From assembly GCA_018694455.1 (NCBI GenBank), contig JABHNP010000243.1:1-5842 (forward strand): a stretch of 5,842 nt of DNA, written 5' to 3'. The notes beneath the pieces are model-generated. The model was not told where the DNA came from, ran no database searches, and saw nothing but the letters and a program-made list of their open reading frames with translations. This document shows positions 1 to 5,254 of this stretch, in pieces. Both the position numbers and the translations under genes were made by a program. The stretch's first letter is position 1. Each line of letters begins with the position of its first letter. This DNA is from Planctomycetaceae bacterium. Lineage in GTDB: Bacteria; Planctomycetota; Planctomycetia; Pirellulales; UBA1268.

Positions 1-1
1 C

Positions 2-166
2 GTCCTGACAAGTTCTTCGGTCGCACGTATTGACGGTCCGCTCTCGGTAAAAGCTGCACGAACCCTCAAAGAGTATCACGATCTCTTTCACTCGGCCTGC
101 CTCGAGCGTCCAGACATTCGTCATGCCTGGCCCGAACGAGCCCTTGTTTCCTGGAGCCACAGCTAA
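2..166 (+). CDS. C-terminal end of a probable class I SAM-dependent methyltransferase (partial)
   Basis: A frame open from the left edge encodes 54 residues and ends in TAA at 164-166. The SAM-binding domain lies outside the window, so the assignment rests on the tail alone. The stretch around residues 8-16 (ARIDGPLSV), a following helix-like segment, and a final HAWPERALVSW resemble the C-termini of UbiE-like methyltransferases. In those, as I recall them, a 'HDGPLSV' segment is followed by a terminal 'WPFR' strand. Such methyltransferases are often encoded beside CGCCL-type FAD oxidoreductases and type III polyketide synthases, which matches the next genes. The stop codon shares its last A with the ATG of the downstream gene (TAATG), so the two are almost certainly in one operon and translationally coupled. 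If correct, the likely role is O- or C-methylation of a polyketide-derived phenol. The reading frame is well supported; the function is a moderate-confidence inference from family memory and context. Confidence 0.6.
   Translation, partial: VLTSSSVARIDGPLSVKAARTLKEYHDLFHSACLERPDIRHAWPERALVSWSHS
153..156 (+). promoter_or_regulatory. Ribosome binding site for the FAD oxidoreductase
   Basis: GGAG lies nine bases before the ATG at 166, inside the last codons of the upstream gene. It supports ATG 166 over the internal in-frame ATG at 208 (residue 15) and fits translational coupling through the overlapping TAATG. Confidence 0.55.
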
Positions 167-1386
167 TGGTATCGAAGGATACTTTTACACTCAGTCCTTC
201 CATTGACATGCAGACCGCAGCTACAACACCCTGGGATATTGTTGTTGTCGGAGCAGGTCCAGCTGGCACCGCGATGGCGGCACGAGCTGCAACAAAAAAG
301 TTGCGGGTTCTTTTTATAGATCGTTCACCCCTACCTCGACCAAAAGTATGCGGGTGCTGTTTATCACCGTTGGCACTCGCAGAGCTATCGAATCTCTCCA
401 AAGAGACGATTCCTCAGTTTACAGTGTCTACCCTGTCACTTACGGATCTAACAATTGTTTCTCAGGGGTATTGTGCCTCCGTGCCTTATGCAACTGGTGG
501 AGTTCTTTCTCGCATCAGCCTTGACACCTGCCTTGCCAAACATGCCATTGCGGCAAATGCTGCCTGGCTCCCAAACACGCGAGCAGTTTCCTGCAAGGTC
601 GATCAAGTAACCGTTACTCTCACAGTTCAAACAACTTCCCAATCTCAACATGCAATCCAAACAAAACGACTCATTTTGGCCGGAGGCCTTCGTGATGCAA
701 TTCGAATGCAGGGAGATTCGGCAGTTCACCGTCCCCCGCGGAATTGGCCGCGAAATAACCGTATCGGCCTTGGTACCACGCTCTGTTCCACAGGTGGAGC
801 GATCAGTGAACGGCATCTCGTTATGGCGGTTGGAAGCGCTGGTTATTGCGGTTTGGTGCGTCTCGAAGATGGCAGCATCGATGTGGCAGCTGCCGTACAT
901 CCATCTCTTTTGAAGCGGGGTGCAACCCCAGCAGAGGCACTTTCCCGTCTTCTGGCAGAGACCTTTCAAGACGTTGAATGCCCTATCGACACGTCCCTTC
1001 TCCAAGGCAGTGGCCTTCTGGCAACGCCGCAGCTCACACACCACACAGGTCATGTTGACCCTCAATGCACTCGCATTCTGCGAGTGGGTGATGCTGTAGG
1101 GTATATCGAACCGTTTACCGGTGAAGGAATTGGATGGGCGCTGCTCTCAGCTCGGCTCGCTATGGAAGCACTAATCGATATCAGGGGAGACCTTCGTCCC
1201 TCACAGGAGGCCTCGCAACGCTACCAGCAGACCTATGGAAACGCTCTCAATCATCATCACCGGCGTTGTCGCATGGTGTCACTGGCACTTCGGAGTCCGT
1301 TTTTTGTTTCAACTGCAGTTCGGGCGGCTGCCTGTTTCCCCACCATCGCTAGCTCGATAGCACGCACGATTACCGGCAACACATAG
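166..1386 (+). CDS. FAD-dependent oxidoreductase, geranylgeranyl-reductase-like, polyketide-tailoring candidate
   Basis: A 406-residue flavoprotein, complete and of usual length for the family. An N-terminal Rossmann strand and dinucleotide loop (DIVVVGAGPAG, residues 24-34, glycines 29, 31 and 34) binds the ADP part of FAD. Residues 57-70 carry PRPKVCGCCLSPLA, the K-x-C-G-x-x-L signature of geranylgeranyl reductase-like and related flavoproteins. The CGCC form is what I recall from enzymes encoded in bacterial type III polyketide clusters. Near the C-terminus, RVGDAVGYIEPFTGEGI (306-322) is the second FAD motif, with Asp309 expected at the ribityl phosphate. No membrane segment or signal peptide is evident, so it is probably cytosolic. 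It follows the methyltransferase-like gene with overlapping stop and start. By analogy with phenolic-lipid operons that pair a synthase, a methyltransferase and a flavoprotein, it may hydroxylate or oxidise an alkylresorcinol to a quinone. Reduction of an acyl or prenyl chain is the alternative. The family call is secure; the substrate is inferred. Confidence 0.88.
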   Translation: MVSKDTFTLSPSIDMQTAATTPWDIVVVGAGPAGTAMAARAATKKLRVLFIDRSPLPRPKVCGCCLSPLALAELSNLSKETIPQFTVSTLSLTDLTIVSQGYCASVPYATGGVLSRISLDTCLAKHAIAANAAWLPNTRAVSCKVDQVTVTLTVQTTSQSQHAIQTKRLILAGGLRDAIRMQGDSAVHRPPRNWPRNNRIGLGTTLCSTGGAISERHLVMAVGSAGYCGLVRLEDGSIDVAAAVHPSLLKRGATPAEALSRLLAETFQDVECPIDTSLLQGSGLLATPQLTHHTGHVDPQCTRILRVGDAVGYIEPFTGEGIGWALLSARLAMEALIDIRGDLRPSQEASQRYQQTYGNALNHHHRRCRMVSLALRSPFFVSTAVRAAACFPTIASSIARTITGNT

Positions 1387-1410
1387 TATCGTTTCTATTG
1401 AACAGATGCT

Positions 1411-2862
1411 TCACAACAAATACGAGGTAAGCCAAACATACCCAATCGCAAGGAGTATCTGCACAACTGCAAAGGCAGCTGCTACTTTTACGAATCCGAC
1501 GAACGTAAGTGACAAATTATTTTTATGAATGATCGTCATTGCGACGACAGTCGATGCAGAGCCGATAGGTGTAATATTTCCACCAAGATTAGCCCCGAAA
1601 ATCACACACCACCAAAATGGTGAATCTGGATTACTCCCTTCTGGCCCAACAACGATTGGGTTCGACGCAAGTATTTTCGCTAGAACTGCGGCGAGCGGAA
1701 TGTTATCTGTTACTGAACTCGCGGCTGCCGCACTGATAAGAAGCGATGCTTGTGCCGCTTGCGGCGGAAGAGTCAGCATTTCCTGAAGACCTTTTCCGAT
1801 TATAGCAAGCACTTCGGCCTGCTCCATCACGTAGATCACGACAAAGAGTGATGCAAAAAAACCGAGCAGATCCCAATCAACTGCCTTATAGAAGGTATCA
1901 ACATCATGTTTATAAAACCATAACGCGAGCCCAGCAAAAAAGAGCGCGACAAATCCCATGCCGAGTTCATCCAGATCCCAGGGTAATGCTGACTGTCCCG
2001 CGAGGCAGATGATAAACCCCATGAGCAGTAACACCGAGGACCAGAAAAAGTACCTCGACGGAACGCTTTCACTTTCATCAAAGCCAGCCACAAGGTCCGC
2101 CGCACTTTTCTTCTCTCTCTCTGTCGTCAGACCCTTTACACCAAACGTGAAGCGTGCCTGCAGAAGTGTGACCAATGTCGCCACAATCACAAAGGGTACC
2201 GCTTTGATAAAAAATGGCATAAAGCCAATTCCTGCCGCTTGGCCAACGATAATATTCGGAACGCTGCTGATAAGAGTTAGCAGACCCCCAATGTTTGTCA
2301 GCAGCCCTTCTGTGAGCAGGAAACCGAGGAGTAGATCTCTGCGATCAAGCTTGCTTAATGACACTGTGGTGAGCGACCCTACGATAATCATTGCCGTCAC
2401 GTTATTTAGTACAGCTGAAAAAATAACCGTGAGAGCACCGTAGAACATTAACAGCCGCCATGGATCACCACCCGATTGCTTCGTGAGTTTGATGGCCAAC
2501 CACGTGAAAATACCGGACCGGCTGGTGACTTCTACAAAAAGGCTTGCACCAAGGATTATTGTGATAACAGACCAATCGATTGCCGGAACATAAATTGGTA
2601 ACCCGATCTCATGACCATTTGGTAAAGTGATATTTCCAAACGGAAGCATCGGATGTGCTCGGTCCGTGAAGTATCCGATGATCGTCTCAGTGACCAGGCA
2701 AAATCCGGCGAAGGTGCCAACAATCAATGATTTTTTTGCGTGGATTTTCTCCTCAAAGGCGAGGCAGAAAACCATCAGAATTAAAACAATCAGGTAAAAT
2801 CCAGTCACCCAACTGGGGACGTCGTGTCCGACTCCAGCTGCAGTGGCGAGAAACATATTCAC
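1411..2862 (-). CDS. ArsB/NhaD-superfamily (SLC13-type) ion permease, possible Na+/H+ antiporter
   Basis: A 483-residue, strongly hydrophobic protein with about a dozen membrane segments (for example near 19-36, 44-63, 97-113, 213-236, 271-290, 330-348 and 452-480). A polar loop near 238-268 divides it into two inverted-repeat halves, as expected for the ion transporter superfamily. Half one carries LNNVTAMIIV (152-161) and a re-entrant-type loop TNIGGLLTLISSVPNIIVG (189-207). Half two carries TDNIPLA (385-391) and GANLGGNITPIGSAS (423-437). These match the D-N-(V/I) and N-x-G-G-x-x-T-x-I-G signatures of ArsB, NhaD and P-protein transporters. Ion exchange or anion transport at the inner membrane is likely; the ion cannot be read from sequence. 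The start is GTG at 2862, with an in-frame ATG at 2856 as alternative. AAGGA at 2877-2873 is ten bases from the GTG. The gene follows the usp gene by 41 bases, probably co-transcribed, and converges on the oxidoreductase with a 24-base gap. I avoid the symbol nhaD because the first-half loop is unusual. Confidence 0.85.
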   Translation of the reverse strand: MNMFLATAAGVGHDVPSWVTGFYLIVLILMVFCLAFEEKIHAKKSLIVGTFAGFCLVTETIIGYFTDRAHPMLPFGNITLPNGHEIGLPIYVPAIDWSVITIILGASLFVEVTSRSGIFTWLAIKLTKQSGGDPWRLLMFYGALTVIFSAVLNNVTAMIIVGSLTTVSLSKLDRRDLLLGFLLTEGLLTNIGGLLTLISSVPNIIVGQAAGIGFMPFFIKAVPFVIVATLVTLLQARFTFGVKGLTTEREKKSAADLVAGFDESESVPSRYFFWSSVLLLMGFIICLAGQSALPWDLDELGMGFVALFFAGLALWFYKHDVDTFYKAVDWDLLGFFASLFVVIYVMEQAEVLAIIGKGLQEMLTLPPQAAQASLLISAAAASSVTDNIPLAAVLAKILASNPIVVGPEGSNPDSPFWWCVIFGANLGGNITPIGSASTVVAMTIIHKNNLSLTFVGFVKVAAAFAVVQILLAIGYVWLTSYLL

Positions 2863-2872
2863 AATAATTGCA

Positions 2873-2877
2873 TCCTT
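2873..2877 (-). promoter_or_regulatory. Ribosome binding site of the permease gene
   Basis: AAGGA on the minus strand, ten bases from the GTG at 2862 and sixteen from the in-frame ATG at 2856. The spacing favours GTG as the real start. The site lies in the 41-base gap after the usp stop codon. Confidence 0.5.
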
Positions 2878-2903
2878 GCATAAAACGAATCTACGGCAAC
2901 TGC

Positions 2904-3794
2904 CTAAAGCAATAATTGAGCGACGTTAGTCAATTCCACACTCAATGCATATGCCACGCCATGCATGGCTAGCTGGTCGTTATCTTTTGTATTGGTCACA
3001 AGAAGATCGACTGGGTATTGTGCCACAAGCTGTTGGTATCGATTGACTCGATGACCAAATTCAACAACCTGCTCAATGTTGCGTTCAGCACCAGCTGTTT
3101 TTAAACCTTCAACACAGGACTGTGCATACTGAGCTGGTATTGCAACGAGCTGTTCCGCAATTAACTCTTCAGCCTGTTCCGTATTAATTTCTGGTATACG
3201 CCCGATAGCTTCAAGATACCGTCTGAATAACACATCGTCCTCGATATGACAGAGCCAGATTGTACTTTTTGATGCGGTACATGCGACCGCATGATTAACC
3301 AACTGGTCATCACCAGCAAGATTATCCGTAACGACCATAACACCCTTGCACGGGTGAGTTCCCAGAGGATGTGGTTGCGGAGCAGTTCCCGGAAGGAGCA
3401 GTATCGGGGTTGAGAGAGTCTGCGTCATCACATCGACATAGACACCGAGCGTATGCTGTGGAACAAGACTCGATTCATCTAGACACCGGAATGTCACAAT
3501 AAGATCAGGATTGCATTCCGCCATAATCTTGAGCAGGTCATTCACATTATGATATTGGTCACCCGTAACGTACTGCCAGTCTGCCTGCTCTCCAATGTGT
3601 GGCAAAAACTGTTTGACGTTATCGCCGAGCTCCCTTGCCATCGCCTGATCGCCATCTGTGACAACCGCCACTTTTTGTATTGAAATATCCGAATAGTGAT
3701 AAAGAGTTCGCTCTGCTCGTTTAAATATCGACTCAAATTCGTCGATTGCTGCGTCACTACGACTTGGTGCGGGATGATTAGTTGGTTCGCTCAT
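2904..3794 (-). CDS. Tandem UspA-like universal stress protein
   Basis: A 296-residue soluble protein counted from ATG 3794. An in-frame TTG at 3800 would add two residues but has no support. After a hydrophilic N-terminus of about 38 residues come two alpha/beta halves. Half one opens with the strand KVAVVTDGD (41-49) and closes with STPILLLPG (128-136). Half two opens with KGVMVVTDNLAGDDQLVNHAV (150-170) and closes with VDLLVTNTKDND and NVAQLLL at the C-terminus. This strand/helix order, with 'VTD' at the first strand of each half and 'LIVT' or 'LLVT' before the last helix, is that of duplicated UspA proteins. The G-x-x-G-x9-G-(S/T) nucleotide loop of ATP-binding Usps is absent from both halves, so it probably does not bind ATP conventionally. 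No membrane segment is seen. It is the first gene of a likely two-gene operon with the ion permease and may tune or sense for that transporter, which is an inference. Fold confidence is fair because the sequence is divergent. Confidence 0.78.
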   Translation of the reverse strand: MSEPTNHPAPSRSDAAIDEFESIFKRAERTLYHYSDISIQKVAVVTDGDQAMARELGDNVKQFLPHIGEQADWQYVTGDQYHNVNDLLKIMAECNPDLIVTFRCLDESSLVPQHTLGVYVDVMTQTLSTPILLLPGTAPQPHPLGTHPCKGVMVVTDNLAGDDQLVNHAVACTASKSTIWLCHIEDDVLFRRYLEAIGRIPEINTEQAEELIAEQLVAIPAQYAQSCVEGLKTAGAERNIEQVVEFGHRVNRYQQLVAQYPVDLLVTNTKDNDQLAMHGVAYALSVELTNVAQLLL

Positions 3795-3801
3795 ACACAA
3801 A

Positions 3802-3831
3802 AATATAGGCCAAATTGGGACGAACCGTCAC
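3802..3831 (-). promoter_or_regulatory. Candidate sigma-70-type promoter of the usp-permease operon
   Basis: Read on the minus strand, GTGACG (3831-3826, four of six matches to TTGACA) is followed after 18 bases by TATATT (3807-3802, five of six matches to TATAAT). Transcription would begin near 3795, essentially at ATG 3794, so the mRNA would be leaderless or nearly so. No ribosome binding site is visible before this ATG, which agrees. The region between 3801 and 3915 must also hold the promoter of the divergent polyketide synthase gene. There I see only weak candidates, such as CATAAT at 3893-3898 without a convincing -35 box. Confidence 0.35.
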
Positions 3832-3915
3832 GCTCAGATTCTTAAAAACCAACAACCGAGCGTAATATACGAAGCACGAGTCGCCGAGGCATCATAATTC
3901 TGGCAAACTGCTCTG

Positions 3916-5070
3916 ATGAGCCTTACGATTCTCGGTATTGGCACCGTGGTGCCACAGCAGAAAATTCAACAACATCATGCCGCACTTCTTGCCGGCAGCT
4001 TGCTAGGTAGCAAAGCTCCTGCCGAACGGACAATGCAGGCAATGTACCGTCAAACGAGAATACAACAGCGGTTCTCTGTTGTCCTCGATAAATCGCAAGA
4101 CGGCGAAATCATACAGGACTTTTTTGATCCAGCAGAAACACAAGGTGATCGTGGACCAACCACAGCGAAGCGGATGCAACGTTATGAGGGTGAGGCGACT
4201 CCTCTGGCTACTGCTGCTGTTAAAAAAGCGCTTGATCGCACGAATCTAAAACCTGCAGCGATCACTCATTTGATCACCTGCTCGTGCACTGGCTTTCAGG
4301 CCCCTGGTATCGATGTGGCTTTGATGAAAAAATTCGATCTGTCTGCCCAGATCAGTCGAACTCACATTGGTTTCATGGGCTGCCATGGGGGATTCAATGC
4401 ATTGCGAGTGGCCAAAGCCTATGCCGAGTCTGACCCACACGCGGTTGTTCTGATAGTTTGCATTGAATTGTGTAGCCTTCACTTCCAATACACTGAAGAC
4501 CCAGAACAGATTGTCGCCAATAGTATTTTTGCCGATGGTGCCGCAGCACTTATTGGTTGTTCAAGTGAATCTCCTGAGTCATTAGCACCTGACGGATGGT
4601 CCCTTGTTGACCAGACAAGTGTTCTATTGCCGAATTCAGCAGATCACATGGGATGGACCATTGGAGACAACGGGTTTGAAATGACCCTTTCACCCGAGGT
4701 GCCCGCACGTATCGCCGAGGCACTCCCAAGCCTCACGGACAGCTTTCTTCAGCGACATCACGTCATGCGGAATAATATTGCTCATTGGGCCGTCCACCCT
4801 GGAGGACCAAGAATACTCACAATGGTTGAGGAGGCCCTTCAATTGTCTAGTAAAAGCCTCGATACCTCCCGTGACATTCTGGCTCAGTACGGAAACATGT
4901 CGAGTGCTACAATTTTTTTCATCCTCGAACAACTCTTTGCAAGGAAGAAACTTGACCCAACACACCAAAACAACAATACATGTGTTGCAATGGCATTCGG
5001 ACCAGGCCTGACAACTGAGCTGGCACTCTTCACATCGTTTTCTGATAGCAATGAGCGTGTTCCGACCTAG
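3916..5070 (+). CDS. Type III polyketide synthase (chalcone/stilbene synthase family, alkylresorcinol-type candidate)
   Basis: A complete 384-residue synthase of normal length for bacterial members. These homodimeric enzymes load an acyl-CoA on a cysteine, extend it with malonyl-CoA and cyclise the chain to a phenol or pyrone. The catalytic triad is intact: Cys156 in GFMGCHGGFNALR, His294 in WAVHPGGPRIL and Asn327 in YGNMSSATIFF. Spacing matches plant chalcone synthase (164, 303, 336). Phe205 in SIFADGAAAL corresponds to the first gatekeeper Phe215. By hand alignment the second gatekeeper position (Phe265) is Met256. The cyclisation loop reads CSCTGFQAPGID (122-133), with Ala129 at the position of plant Met137. 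The C-terminal AFGPGLTTE (360-368) is the active-site scaffold loop. The ATG start begins MSLTILGIGTVVP as expected for the first strand; no clear ribosome binding site precedes it. It is divergent from usp. Given the methyltransferase and FAD genes 2.5 kb away, an alkylresorcinol or alkylpyrone product is most plausible. Starter and ring type cannot be read from sequence. Confidence 0.95.
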   Translation: MSLTILGIGTVVPQQKIQQHHAALLAGSLLGSKAPAERTMQAMYRQTRIQQRFSVVLDKSQDGEIIQDFFDPAETQGDRGPTTAKRMQRYEGEATPLATAAVKKALDRTNLKPAAITHLITCSCTGFQAPGIDVALMKKFDLSAQISRTHIGFMGCHGGFNALRVAKAYAESDPHAVVLIVCIELCSLHFQYTEDPEQIVANSIFADGAAALIGCSSESPESLAPDGWSLVDQTSVLLPNSADHMGWTIGDNGFEMTLSPEVPARIAEALPSLTDSFLQRHHVMRNNIAHWAVHPGGPRILTMVEEALQLSSKSLDTSRDILAQYGNMSSATIFFILEQLFARKKLDPTHQNNNTCVAMAFGPGLTTELALFTSFSDSNERVPT

Positions 5071-5101
5071 AACCAGGCAGCCTTGCTTTACCATGCCACA
5101 T

Positions 5102-5123
5102 TGCTGTCTCGCAGGGGGCAGCA
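5102..5123 (+). other. Stem-loop after the polyketide synthase gene
   Basis: TGCTGTC (5102-5108) pairs with GGCAGCA (5117-5123) across an eight-base loop, giving seven pairs including one G-U. It lies 32 bases after the synthase stop. No run of T follows, so it is not a standard intrinsic terminator. It could stabilise a 3' end or act with Rho, or it could be chance. Confidence 0.3.
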
Positions 5124-5149
5124 CGGTAGACTACAAGCTTGCCCTATTG

Positions 5150-5183
5150 GTGGACGTCAGTGATCCACGTGTGACGGCCGGCC
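5150..5183. repeat. Cluster of short palindromes upstream of glgE
   Basis: Within 34 bases lie an inverted repeat GTGGA (5150-5154) with TCCAC (5164-5168), the palindromes GACGTC (5153-5158) and CACGTG (5166-5171), and the eight-base palindrome GGCCGGCC (5176-5183). It sits 72 bases before the glgE ATG and could be an operator. No regulator can be named. Confidence 0.3.
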
Positions 5184-5254
5184 AACAAGCAGGCTTTTGA
5201 TTTTTTGTACCCACCTTAGATACAAGTAACGTGAAAACTGCATCAGTTTACAAT

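Noticed and set aside
448..1065. Minus-strand open frame of 205 codons
   Set aside because: It lies wholly inside the FAD oxidoreductase, is Cys- and Arg-rich with no recognisable domain, and the plus-strand frame carries two FAD motifs. It is a shadow frame.
1958..2443. Plus-strand open frame of 161 codons
   Set aside because: It is antisense to the permease. Its Ser/Arg/Pro-rich composition is what the complement of hydrophobic codons gives, and there is no domain.
3792..3800. TTG at 3800 as the usp start
   Set aside because: It adds only two residues before an ATG, uses a rare start codon, and would lie upstream of the inferred transcription start.
4690..5124. Minus-strand open frame of 144 codons
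   Set aside because: It overlaps the C-terminal half of the type III synthase, which holds the catalytic His and Asn in the other frame. No recognisable features.
5176..5207. GGCCGGCC followed by a T-rich run as an intrinsic terminator
   Set aside because: The palindrome cannot form a normal loop, and GCC/GGC pairing just before the T-run gives only three base pairs.
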